This document shows positions 46,480 to 54,742 of a stretch of 64,000 bases of DNA, piece after piece (position 1 is the first letter of the stretch; each line of letters starts with the position of its first letter). The stretch covers positions 1-64,000 of the forward strand of contig JAPOWR010000001.1 of the NCBI GenBank assembly GCA_026707545.1, read 5' to 3'. The position numbers were made by a program, and so were the translations under genes. The notes beneath the pieces are model-generated. The model saw only the letters and a program-made list of their open reading frames with translations, was not told the origin of the DNA and searched no databases. The DNA is from Acidobacteriota bacterium. Its GTDB lineage: Bacteria; Acidobacteriota; Thermoanaerobaculia; Multivoradales; Multivoraceae.

Positions 46480-47499
46480 TCAACGGACGACCGCCTCGGT
46501 CGACGCCTCCACGTTGTACGGCAGGGCCTCGTCGCCTTCGAGCCCCAGCCGCTCGTTGATCGCCAGCAGGTGGTGGTCGACGCCGATCTCGGCGCCGGGG
46601 CGGAAGCCGGGCACCGTGATCACTTGGGCCAGCACACCGCCCAGGCCGCGGTGGATCACGCCGCGCGGCAGGTAGATCAGGTCGCCGGCGCGGACGTCGT
46701 GGACTTCGAAGAGTTTCTCGGCGAGTTCGGGCGTCATCGTTTCGGGCGACTCGATGTCCGCGGCGTGGTAGCTCGTGAGCAGCCGATCCTCGTCGTTGCT
46801 CATCTGAACCAGGTAGAACTCGTCGAAGCCCGTGTCCACCGGGTGGTAGTGGGTGAAGGAGTCGGTGATCCGCACCCGGTGGGCGTTCAGGCCGTGGAAG
46901 GTGTAGGGCCCGTTGTCGTTGAGCCAGGTGAGCAGGATGCGCCGGTAGGCGCCGGTTTCCGTGGCGCAGCCGCCTGGGACGTCCGTGATGTCCGGGTCCC
47001 AGTCGGGACGGATTGCCGCGGGCACGCCGTCGCCCGGGGCGTCCGGGACGTCGAAGACGAGCGCGGCGATCGCGGGCTCGACGGTGAGCCGCTCGCCGCG
47101 GCGGAGCACCGCGATGTCACCTACGTGCAGCTCGGTCGGGGTAGGGCCGGAGGTTGTATGGATCTCGGCCGCTGCGGGCTCCTCCTCGACCGGCGTCTGA
47201 ACGAAGACGAGCCGGTTCGAGGCGTCCGCTGCGATCTCCGTGGCCGCGGCCAGGAAGGTCATCGTGTATCCGGGATTGGCCGTCTCGAAGTGCCCCTTGA
47301 CGCGGGCGAAGGCGGCCTGACCTTCGGCGTCGTCGTCGAACAGGTGGGCGCGGACGACTTCCGCCGGTGGTTGCCCCTTCACGGGTTCCGCGTCCGAGCC
47401 GTCGGCTTCCGCTTCCGCCTCACCCGCGATGCAGGAGGTGAACGTCACCGAGGCCAGGAGCATGGCCGCCAGCGCAGCCAAGCATTTCCGTGGATTCAC
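46480..47499 (-). CDS. Cupin lipoprotein of unknown function
   Basis: 339 residues from a GTG at 47499. Lipoprotein signal ending F-T-S-C (Cys 22 or so) and an acidic linker. The cupin barrel shows both metal motifs: HYHPVDTGFDEFYLV (His-x-His with a distal Glu) and GDLIYLPRGVIHRG. The rest is beta-rich with no other known domain. It is 31 bp upstream of the GMC gene on the same strand, and divergent from the DUF6807 gene. A role in sugar handling is inferred from context only. Confidence 0.7.
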   Translation of the reverse strand: MNPRKCLAALAAMLLASVTFTSCIAGEAEAEADGSDAEPVKGQPPAEVVRAHLFDDDAEGQAAFARVKGHFETANPGYTMTFLAAATEIAADASNRLVFVQTPVEEEPAAAEIHTTSGPTPTELHVGDIAVLRRGERLTVEPAIAALVFDVPDAPGDGVPAAIRPDWDPDITDVPGGCATETGAYRRILLTWLNDNGPYTFHGLNAHRVRITDSFTHYHPVDTGFDEFYLVQMSNDEDRLLTSYHAADIESPETMTPELAEKLFEVHDVRAGDLIYLPRGVIHRGLGGVLAQVITVPGFRPGAEIGVDHHLLAINERLGLEGDEALPYNVEASTEAVVR

Positions 47500-47560
47500 G
47501 GGCGAGACGGTACCATGCCGGGGCCTTCCCGGAACGCGAACAACGGCAGAGGAACCGACC

Positions 47561-48571
47561 ATGTTGCGCCGCCTGAATCCGCCAGCCGCCGCCGTTCTGT
47601 TCCCTTGCGTGTTCGCGGTCTCAGCGACCGTGGCGGCGGAGGACGGCGGTCCGATGATCGAGCTCACCAGGCAAGCTGGCGACCGCGTCCTGGTCACCGT
47701 CGACGGCGAACCGTTCACCGAGTATCGGCCGGGCGGCGAAGCGGATGGCGGCGGCCACCTGCCGTACCTGTACCCGGTCTACGGTCCGGCAGGGCAGGCG
47801 CTGACCCGCAGTTGGCCGATGGTCGAGGCGGAAGGCGAGGAGCGGGATCATCCTCACCACCGGTCACTGTGGTTCGCGCACGGCGCCGTTGGCCCGGCCG
47901 ACGGCTCGAAACGCTACGACTTCTGGACGGGCCGCGACGGCTCCGCGATCGTCCACGAGAAGATCCTGGCCGCCGAGTCGGGTGAGGCCGGTGTGCTACG
48001 GACGGTCAACTCCTGGGTCGACCCTGGAGGCGACGAGGTACTCAGCGAGGAACGGGCGATGACCTTCCTCGCCGGTGCCTTTGACAGCGGCCAGGCCTGG
48101 CGCGCCATTGACTTCGATCTGCAGCTACGGACCGGCGACGCGGCGATCGTCCTCGGCGACACGAAGGAAGGCACGATGGCCATCCGCGTCGCGCCGACGC
48201 TCCGCCACCAGGGCGAGCACGCCGCCGGCGCGATGCTGAACAGCGAAGGCGTCGAAGGCGTCGCCGTCTGGGGCAAGCGCGCGGCGTGGGTTCACTACAG
48301 CGGGCCGGTCGACGGCAGGCCGGTCGGCATCGCCATCTTCGACCACCCCGGGAACTTCCGTCACCCGACCTGGTGGCACGCCCGCGCTTACGGCCTGTTC
48401 GCCGCCAACCCCTTCGGTGTCCACGACTTCGAGAAGGCGAAGAAGGGCACGGGCGACTGGACGATTCCGGCGGGCGGCGAGCTCAGGCTGCGGTATCGGC
48501 TGCTGTTCCACGACGGCGAGGTGTCGCCGGAGCAGCTCGACAGCGCGCTCCGGCAGTACGCGGCCGACTAG
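47561..48571 (+). CDS. DUF6807 (PmoA-like) secreted protein
   Basis: 336 residues. Signal peptide then a beta-rich domain opening VTVDGEPFTEYRPGGE, with YLYPVYGPAGQALTRSWPM and DHPHHRSLWFAHG, and later FDHPGNFRHPTWWHARAYGLFAANPFG, the features of the DUF6807/PmoA-family group often linked to polysaccharide catabolism. The PmoA name does not mean methane oxidation. Divergent from the cupin gene across 61 bp. A 6-bp hairpin (48581-48601) follows the stop. Confidence 0.82.
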   Translation: MLRRLNPPAAAVLFPCVFAVSATVAAEDGGPMIELTRQAGDRVLVTVDGEPFTEYRPGGEADGGGHLPYLYPVYGPAGQALTRSWPMVEAEGEERDHPHHRSLWFAHGAVGPADGSKRYDFWTGRDGSAIVHEKILAAESGEAGVLRTVNSWVDPGGDEVLSEERAMTFLAGAFDSGQAWRAIDFDLQLRTGDAAIVLGDTKEGTMAIRVAPTLRHQGEHAAGAMLNSEGVEGVAVWGKRAAWVHYSGPVDGRPVGIAIFDHPGNFRHPTWWHARAYGLFAANPFGVHDFEKAKKGTGDWTIPAGGELRLRYRLLFHDGEVSPEQLDSALRQYAAD

Positions 48572-48681
48572 CCCTCGCGCCGGCAGACGGGAAACCTGCC
48601 GTGCTACCCTCCCCGCCGCCGCTCGGGCGTCCGGTCCAGCGTCACAGAACGAACCGAGAACAACGCCTGGAGAGACTCCCA

Positions 48682-49191
48682 ATGCGCCCAGCCCACTTCG
48701 TTTCGATCGCGATTCTCGCTGCCTGCCTGGCGGCCGGCAGTCCGGCGTTCGCCGGCGACGACAGCGCCGTGGCGGCCGTGAAGGAGGTCTTCGAGACCGG
48801 TGTTGCCGCGCTCAACGAAGGCAACCTCGACGGTTTCCTCGACACCGTTCACGACGAGGCGCTCTCCTTCTATGCCTGCGGTCCCACGTCGGGCAAGCAG
48901 GGCCGGGAAGCCTGCGCGGTGGACTGGCGCCTCTTCTTCAACACCACGACGAACGCACGCTTCGAGACGCGGAACGAGGAGTACCGGATCATCGGCGACA
49001 CGGGAATCGCCTACGGGGAGTACTCGTTGTCGGTGAACTACAACGGGCAGGGGCGGCAGACTGTGCACGAAGGCCGCTACACGATGACCTACACGCGGGT
49101 GGGCGACGAGTGGCGAATCGCCATGCAGCACAACACGCCCGTGGGTGACTCGCCACAGCCGGTGCGCGAGCTGGCCCGCGGGGCCCGTTGA
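48682..49191 (+). CDS. Exported SnoaL/NTF2-like protein
   Basis: 169 residues. Signal peptide ends SPAFAGDD, without a lipobox. NTF2-like fold: VKEVFETGVAALNEGNLDGFLDTVHDEALSFYACG, DWRLFFNTTT and YTMTYTRVGDEWRIAMQHNTPV. It is unlike the 34-kb pair in lacking the lipid anchor and the acidic linker. Its stop is seven bases from the convergent DUF1080 gene. A ligand or partner cannot be named. Confidence 0.8.
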   Translation: MRPAHFVSIAILAACLAAGSPAFAGDDSAVAAVKEVFETGVAALNEGNLDGFLDTVHDEALSFYACGPTSGKQGREACAVDWRLFFNTTTNARFETRNEEYRIIGDTGIAYGEYSLSVNYNGQGRQTVHEGRYTMTYTRVGDEWRIAMQHNTPVGDSPQPVRELARGAR

Positions 49192-49198
49192 GCCTGGC

Positions 49199-49966
49199 CT
49201 AGTCGAAAGCCGGTCTGACCGCCCGCTTCGTCTCCGGCGCCCAGATCCGCACCTGGCTGAAGCGGCCGGTGTCGTCGAAGGAACCGAAGCCGACCCTTCC
49301 CCAGCCGAGCGGATCGCGGTCGGTCGACACCGTCGGCTGCTTCTCGCCGTCGAAGTAGACCCGTAGCGAGCCGTCCTGGCGTTCGACCCTGACCCGCTTC
49401 CAGCCGCGCTCCCAGTCGACGCCTTCGTCCGGGACCGCACCCATCGGCGCCCGGTCGGCGTTGTCGACCAGGAAGATGTTGTGGGCGCGGTCGTCCGGCT
49501 CCGTGGCCAGGTGGGCGTAGTAGTAGCGGTTCGGGCCCTCGAAGCCGAAGAAGAGGCTCAAGTCCCGGTGGCCGTACTCGCGGCCCGTCTGCCAGGCCTC
49601 GGCCTCGAGCACGAAGTCGGCGAGCAGGAGATCGTCGATCAGGGCGATGTTGAGCGGTGAACGGTGCTTCGGCTTGTACTTGCTGCCGCCCTTGAGGTCG
49701 AGGTAGCCGCGCCAGTCTCCCGCGCCGTACTCCCACGCTCGCTGGTCGCTGAACGTGAAGTCGTCGAGCGCCGAGGCGTCGGTGAAGTCCTGGGAGTAGA
49801 CGAGTTCGTAGCCCTTCGGCACGCCGGATTGGGCGTGCAGGCTGCCGGCGGCGGCGATGGTGGTGAATGCGGCCAGGCTTAGCCAGACCGGCGCCTTGCG
49901 CCGGATGCCGGCGGGGACGCCGGCGCACCCAGTCTGTTGCGTCGCTTCGATGCGTGTCCGGCGCAT
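49199..49966 (-). CDS. DUF1080 protein (3-keto-disaccharide hydrolase family)
   Basis: 255 residues. After an unusual N-terminus (MRRTRIEATQQTGCAGVPAG) comes a hydrophobic export segment WLSLAAFTTIAAAGSLHAQ. The mature part is a concanavalin-like beta-sandwich with YELVYSQDFTDASALDDF, FFGFEGPNRYYYAHLAT and GWGRVGFGSFDDTGRFSQVRIWAP, as in DUF1080 (PF06439), a family with members that cleave 3-keto-glycosides. It starts one base inside the stop of the Gfo/Idh oxidoreductase gene, so the pair is coupled. A palindromic repeat is read in frame near its start, and no later start codon fits. Confidence 0.8.
   Translation of the reverse strand: MRRTRIEATQQTGCAGVPAGIRRKAPVWLSLAAFTTIAAAGSLHAQSGVPKGYELVYSQDFTDASALDDFTFSDQRAWEYGAGDWRGYLDLKGGSKYKPKHRSPLNIALIDDLLLADFVLEAEAWQTGREYGHRDLSLFFGFEGPNRYYYAHLATEPDDRAHNIFLVDNADRAPMGAVPDEGVDWERGWKRVRVERQDGSLRVYFDGEKQPTVSTDRDPLGWGRVGFGSFDDTGRFSQVRIWAPETKRAVRPAFD
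49901..49933. repeat. REP-like palindrome, copy 4 (in frame inside the DUF1080 gene)
   Basis: On the minus strand ACTGGGTGCGCC leads into a perfect 7-4-7 hairpin at 49907-49924 (GCCGGCG, loop TCCC, CGCCGGC), then GCATCCGG. It encodes residues T-G-C-A-G-V-P-A-G-I-R of the signal region. Confidence 0.78.
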
Positions 49967-51435
49967 CAGACGGTCCGCGGGACCACGAACGGCTCGCGGT
50001 ACTCGCGGGTCAGCAAGCGGCTCGCCTCCAGGTCGCCCCCGATCGTCTCGGTGTCCGGGTCGATCTCGAGCCACGGGCCGACGATCGGTTGCTCGACTTC
50101 CGGGTCGACGCCGTTCTTCGACAGGTGGTCGAGGAACCGGTCGGCGGTGTCGCCGGCGTGGCGGAGCTTCGAGGCGATCTTCGACACCTTGGCCGGCCCG
50201 CCGGCTTCACCGCGCAGGTAGGAGATGTTGCCGAGGTGGCAGAGGGCGCTCGACAGGTGGCCGTCCTCGATCGAGGCGGTCAGATCCTCGCTGCGGCGGC
50301 TGCGCACGGCCTCGACGAAGTTCGCGTAGTGGTTGGCGCCGCCCTTCCAGGACTCCAGCTTCTTGCCCTTGGCATCGTAGGCAGTGGCTTGGGTGTAGCT
50401 CGGAATCTGCACGTGGCCGCCCTCGCAGTGGACGATGACGCCGATGCTGGCGCCGAGATAATCGTCCATGCCGTCGCGCCACTTGCCGGCCTGGGCCTTG
50501 GCGTCGCGCGGCAGCCCGCGCACCTCGAACAGCAGCGGCGCCCGCTCGTAGTCGTGGTACACGAACTGGGTGTTCGGGGTGTTGCCGTCGTCGACGTAGC
50601 CGAAGCGGCCGCCGACGCTGATCGTCCGAGGGGGCAGCGCCGGCTCGCCCAGCGCCCAGCGCGCAATGTCCATCTGGTGGATGCCCTGGTTGCCCAGGTC
50701 GCCGTTGCCGGTGTCGAAGACCCAGTGCCAGTCGTAGTGCAGGCGCTCGCGCATCAGCGCCTTCTTCGGCGCCGGGCCGCACCAGAGGTCGTAGTCGACG
50801 GCCGGGTCGATCTTCTGCGCGCCTTCCACCCGGCCGATGCTCTGCCGTGGCTTGTAGCAGAGGCCGCGGGCGAGCTGGATCTCGCCGATGTGCCCTTCGT
50901 TGACCCAGGCCAGCGCGTCCTGGATCGAGGGTGACGAGCGGATCTGGGTACCGGTCTGGACGATGCGGTCGTACTTGGCCGCCGCGTGGACGATCTGGCG
51001 TCCCTCCCAGACGTTGTGGGAAACGGGCTTCTCCAGGTACACGTCCTTACCGGCCTGGCAGGCCCACACCGCCTGCAGCGCGTGCCAGTGGTTCGGCGTC
51101 GCGATGGACACGGCGTCGATGTCGTCGCGCTCGAGGAGTTCCCGATAGTCGCCGATCGTCAGCGGATCCGTCGCGCCGGCCTCGATCGCCTTGGCCTTCG
51201 CCGTTTCGAGCACGTTGCTGTCGACGTCGCAGAGGGCGGCGACCTGGACACTGGGCAGATCGATGAACTGATTGACGTGGTCTCTGCCGCGTCCGCGGAG
51301 GCCGACGACGGCGACGCGGAGCTGCTGGTTGGGACTCGCGGCGGTCGTGCCGGCCGAGGCACGGCATCCCAGAGTCGTCGTGGCGGCGGCAGCGGCGGCC
51401 GAGCCGAGGAAAACGCGGCGGGTGATGGCGGACAT
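49966..51435 (-). CDS. Gfo/Idh/MocA family oxidoreductase, exported
   Basis: 489 residues from the ATG at 51435, behind TGGGAGGAACACC. The N-terminus has a Tat-type ITRRVFLGSAAAAAA segment. A Rossmann domain (RVAVVGLRGRGRDHVNQF) is followed by ATPNHWHALQAV, the EKP catalytic motif (135-137), and the C-terminal sheet with WVFDTGNGDLGNQGIHQMDIARWALG. These NAD(P)-dependent enzymes oxidise sugar hydroxyls, including C3, to keto sugars; exported ones usually keep a tightly bound cofactor. It is upstream of and coupled to the DUF1080 gene. Confidence 0.9.
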   Translation of the reverse strand: MSAITRRVFLGSAAAAAATTTLGCRASAGTTAASPNQQLRVAVVGLRGRGRDHVNQFIDLPSVQVAALCDVDSNVLETAKAKAIEAGATDPLTIGDYRELLERDDIDAVSIATPNHWHALQAVWACQAGKDVYLEKPVSHNVWEGRQIVHAAAKYDRIVQTGTQIRSSPSIQDALAWVNEGHIGEIQLARGLCYKPRQSIGRVEGAQKIDPAVDYDLWCGPAPKKALMRERLHYDWHWVFDTGNGDLGNQGIHQMDIARWALGEPALPPRTISVGGRFGYVDDGNTPNTQFVYHDYERAPLLFEVRGLPRDAKAQAGKWRDGMDDYLGASIGVIVHCEGGHVQIPSYTQATAYDAKGKKLESWKGGANHYANFVEAVRSRRSEDLTASIEDGHLSSALCHLGNISYLRGEAGGPAKVSKIASKLRHAGDTADRFLDHLSKNGVDPEVEQPIVGPWLEIDPDTETIGGDLEASRLLTREYREPFVVPRTV

Positions 51436-51503
51436 GGTGTTCCTCCCAGAGTCGGAAGCGCGCCTGGAGGCGGCCACCGATTGTAGCCGCCACGGGCTTG
51501 CAT

Positions 51504-51519
51504 GAGACAGGCCTGTTTC
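51504..51519. promoter_or_regulatory. Near-perfect 16-bp palindrome between divergent Gfo/Idh and sulfatase genes
   Basis: GAGACAGGCCTGTTTC matches its own reverse complement at 14 of 16 positions, with a perfect ACAGGCCTGT core at 51507-51516. It is the best operator candidate in the 138-bp divergent region. A second 7-4-7 hairpin (51531-51548) lies beside it but lacks the repeat-family flank. Confidence 0.35.
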
Positions 51520-51573
51520 CTGTGCGTCAGCGCGGCGCGGACGCCGCGACTCGACTGCTAGCGTGGTCGACCG

Positions 51574-53148
51574 ATGCGGCCGGCCCGTTTCCTGACACCA
51601 CTCGCGATCCTTGCAGCCGCGGTCTGCGTCGCTTGTCTCGCCGCCTGCGCGGCCGAGGCGCCCGCCGAGCCGCCGAACATCGTCTTCCTGCTGGTCGACG
51701 ACCTCGGCGCGATGGACATCGGCGCCTTCAACCCGGACACCTTCTACGAGACACCGAACATCGACCGGTTGGCGTCCGGCGGGGTGCGCTTCACCCGGGG
51801 CTACGCCGCGAACCCGGTGTGCAGCCCGACGCGCTACAGCATCATGACCGGCCGCTACCCGACCCGCGTGGGCGCGACGAACTACTTCGCCGGTCGTCGC
51901 GAGGAGAAGTTCGCACCCGCTCCGCTGAACGACCGGATGCCGCTCGGGGAGTACACGCTGGCCGAGGCGCTTCGGGACGGCGGCTACAGCACGGCGTTTT
52001 TGGGCAAGTGGCACCTGGGGCCGACGGAAGAGTTCTGGCCGCTCGCGCAAGGCTTCGACGTGAACGTCGGCGGCCACCGCGGCGGCATGCCGCGCAGCTA
52101 CTTCTCGCCCTACTCGAACCCGACGCTCGAGGACGGCCCCGAGAGCGAGCATCTCACCGCGCGGCTCACCGACGAAGCGCTCGCCCTGCTCGACGGCTAT
52201 GCGGTGGACGAGGAGGGTAAGCCCTTCCTGATCTACCTCTCGTACTACACGGTTCATACGCCGCTGCGCGCGCCGGCGCACCTGATCGAGAAGTACGCCT
52301 CCAAGGCCGGCGTCGAGGTCAGCGTGTCGGAGGCGCCGCCGGGTCGCGTGGCCGAGTATCCGGCCGATCCCGACGACTTTGGCGACGAGGAGCAGGTCTG
52401 GCCCCGCGACGAGCCCCGGCGGGTGCGCGAGGTCCAGAACCACGCCGTCTACGCGGCGATGGTCGAGACCCTGGATACGAGCGTCGGCCGTATCCTCGAC
52501 CGCCTCGATGCCCTGGGTTTGACGAAGAACACGATCGTCGTCTTCTTCTCCGACAACGGCGGCCTGTCGACGGCGGAAGGGTCGCCCACCTCGAACCTGC
52601 CGCTACGGGGCGGCAAGGGCTGGCTGTACGAGGGTGGCATCCGGGAGCCCATGATCGTCCGCTGGCCGGCCGTCGCGGCCGCTGGCGGCGTGATCTCGGC
52701 GCCGGTCATCAGCACGGACTTCTACCCGACGCTGCTGGAAGCGGCGGGCGTCGACCTTCGGCCCGGGATCGAGATCGACGGGTCGAGCTTCCTCGATCTG
52801 CTCCGCGGAGGCGAAGCGGGTAAGAACGCTGGGGCCGCCGCCTCCGAGCGTGACCTGTTCTGGCACTACCCGCACTACGCCAACCAGGGCGGTTTCCCGG
52901 GCGGCGCGATCGCACGCGGCCGGTACAAACTGATCGAGCGCTACGAGCGCGGCCAGGTCCACCTCTATGACCTCGAGGCCGACATCGGCGAACGGAACGA
53001 CCTGGCCGCCGAGGAACCCGAGCGGGTCGCCGAAATGCGAGCGCGGCTCCACGCCTGGTATGGCCAGGTCGGCGCCGAGTTCCTGAGTGCCCTGCCGGGC
53101 GGCCCGGAACCCTGGCAGCTAGCGGTGCGATCGCCGAGCAGCCCGTAG
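51574..53148 (+). CDS. Sulfatase, lipoprotein type (first of a tandem pair)
   Basis: 524 residues. Lipoprotein-like N-terminus (VACLAAC). Type I formylglycine sulfatase: NIVFLLVDDLGAMD (metal-binding Asp pair), Cys 83 in CSPTR, the Cys-x-Pro-x-Arg motif that needs a formylglycine-generating enzyme, GYSTAFLGKWHLG, and FFSDNGG. It removes sulfate esters from a sugar or other organic sulfate. Most positions are shared with the next gene; this copy has a longer insert after the RAPAHLIEKYASKAG segment. The maturase gene is not in the window. Confidence 0.92.
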   Translation: MRPARFLTPLAILAAAVCVACLAACAAEAPAEPPNIVFLLVDDLGAMDIGAFNPDTFYETPNIDRLASGGVRFTRGYAANPVCSPTRYSIMTGRYPTRVGATNYFAGRREEKFAPAPLNDRMPLGEYTLAEALRDGGYSTAFLGKWHLGPTEEFWPLAQGFDVNVGGHRGGMPRSYFSPYSNPTLEDGPESEHLTARLTDEALALLDGYAVDEEGKPFLIYLSYYTVHTPLRAPAHLIEKYASKAGVEVSVSEAPPGRVAEYPADPDDFGDEEQVWPRDEPRRVREVQNHAVYAAMVETLDTSVGRILDRLDALGLTKNTIVVFFSDNGGLSTAEGSPTSNLPLRGGKGWLYEGGIREPMIVRWPAVAAAGGVISAPVISTDFYPTLLEAAGVDLRPGIEIDGSSFLDLLRGGEAGKNAGAAASERDLFWHYPHYANQGGFPGGAIARGRYKLIERYERGQVHLYDLEADIGERNDLAAEEPERVAEMRARLHAWYGQVGAEFLSALPGGPEPWQLAVRSPSSP

Positions 53149-53191
53149 CGGCTGGCGCAGCCCCGGTTCGATGCTGGCGTAGGCTTGACCG

Positions 53192-54742
53192 ATGAGCACC
53201 GTTGGCAGGGTCTGGAGTCTGGCGGCGTCGACGATGGTGGCCTTTGCCTGCACGGATCCGGTCGACGACGGCGGATCCGGAGAACTGCCCGCGGAACCGC
53301 CGAACATCGTCTTCCTCCTGGTCGACGACCTCGGCGCCATGGACGTGGGCGCCTTCAATCCGGACACCTTCTACGAGACGCCCAACATCGACCGTTTGGC
53401 GGCGGGCGGGGTTCGCTTTCTGCGCGGTTACGCCGCGAATCCGGTGTGTAGCCCGACCCGGTTCAGCATCATGACCGGGCGCTACCCGACCCGGGTGGGC
53501 GCCACGAACTGGTTTTCCGGCCGCCAGGAAGAGACGTTCGCTCCCGCGCAGCTCAACGACTGGATGCCGGTCGAGGAGTACACGCTTGCCGAGGCCCTGC
53601 GCGACGGGGGGTACAGCACCGCCTTTCTGGGCAAGTGGCACCTGGGGCCGACGGAGGAGTTCTGGCCGGAGGCACAGGGTTTCGACGTGAACGTCGGCGG
53701 CTACGTTCGGGGGAGGCCCAGTAGCTACTTCTCGCCCTACTTGAACCCGAGGCTCGAGGACGGGCCCGAGGGCGAGTACCTCACCGAACGGCTGACCGAC
53801 GAGGCGCTTGCCCTGCTCGATGGCTACGCGGCGGACGAGGAAGGCAGGCCCTTCCTGCTCTACCTTTCGTACTACACCGTCCACACGCCGCTGGAGGCGC
53901 CGGCCGACCTGATCGCGAAGTACGCGGCGAAGGCGGGCGTCGAAGTGGGCGCGCCGGTCAATCCCGACAGCCTGGGGTTTGAGGAACAGATCTGGCCTCG
54001 CAACGAGCCGCGCCGGGTGCAAGAGGTACAGAACCATCCCGTCTACGCGGCGATGGTGGAGAGCCTGGATACGAGCGTCGGCCAGATCCTCGACCGCCTC
54101 GACGTTCTGGACCTGGCCGAGAACACGATCGTCGTCTTCTTCTCGGACAATGGCGGCCTGTCCACCTCCGAGATGTTGCCGACCTCGAACCTGCCTCTCC
54201 GGGGCGGCAAGGGCTGGCTTTACGAGGGCGGCATCCGTGAGCCGATGATTGTCCGCTGGCCCGCGGTGGCGGCCGCTGGCAGTGACGTGGCGTCGCCGGT
54301 AATCAGCACCGACTTCTACCCGACGCTGCTCGAGGCGGCCGGCATCGACTTGCCTGCCGATGTCGAGGTCGACGGCAGGAGTTTCCTCGACCTGCTGCGC
54401 GGCGGCGAGGCGAGTGAAGAGGCAGCCGCCGCAGCCGCGGTTCGTGACCTGTTCTGGCACTACCCTCACTACAGCCACCAGGGTGGCTTTCCCGGCGGCG
54501 GGATCTCGCAGGGTCCGTACAAGCTGCTCGAGCGCTACGAGGACGGCCAGGTCCATCTCTATGACCTGGAAGCCGACGAGGGTGAACGGAACGATCTGGC
54601 TGCCGAGCACCCCGACCGTGTCGCGGAGATGAGGGCGCGGCTCCACGCCTGGTACGGCGAAGTGGGGGCGCAGTTCCTGAGTGCCCTGCCCGACGGCCCG
54701 GAACCCTGGCGGCCGCCCGTGGAGGCTGGGGACGGAGTTTGA
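53192..54742 (+). CDS. Sulfatase, lipoprotein type (second of a tandem pair)
   Basis: 516 residues. Lipoprotein signal (STMVAFAC, Cys 20). Same architecture as its neighbour: FLLVDDLGAMD, Cys 86 in CSPTR, GKWHLG, FFSDNGG, GKGWLYEGGIREPMIVRWP, and a C-terminal subdomain with HLYDLEADEGERNDLAAEHPDR. The first 130 mature residues differ at few positions, so this is a duplication. The last bases overlap the next start (TTG) by four bases, which links this copy, and not its twin, to the downstream oxidoreductase. Confidence 0.92.
   Translation: MSTVGRVWSLAASTMVAFACTDPVDDGGSGELPAEPPNIVFLLVDDLGAMDVGAFNPDTFYETPNIDRLAAGGVRFLRGYAANPVCSPTRFSIMTGRYPTRVGATNWFSGRQEETFAPAQLNDWMPVEEYTLAEALRDGGYSTAFLGKWHLGPTEEFWPEAQGFDVNVGGYVRGRPSSYFSPYLNPRLEDGPEGEYLTERLTDEALALLDGYAADEEGRPFLLYLSYYTVHTPLEAPADLIAKYAAKAGVEVGAPVNPDSLGFEEQIWPRNEPRRVQEVQNHPVYAAMVESLDTSVGQILDRLDVLDLAENTIVVFFSDNGGLSTSEMLPTSNLPLRGGKGWLYEGGIREPMIVRWPAVAAAGSDVASPVISTDFYPTLLEAAGIDLPADVEVDGRSFLDLLRGGEASEEAAAAAAVRDLFWHYPHYSHQGGFPGGGISQGPYKLLERYEDGQVHLYDLEADEGERNDLAAEHPDRVAEMRARLHAWYGEVGAQFLSALPDGPEPWRPPVEAGDGV

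Noticed and set aside
47561-48571. Particulate methane monooxygenase subunit
   Set aside because: The PmoA family name refers to an unrelated soluble domain (DUF6807); the protein is exported and has no membrane helices beyond the signal.
51531-51548. 7-4-7 hairpin as a fifth repeat copy
   Set aside because: It lacks the GGGTGCGC flank and the ATCCGG trailing bases, so it may be an unrelated GC palindrome.
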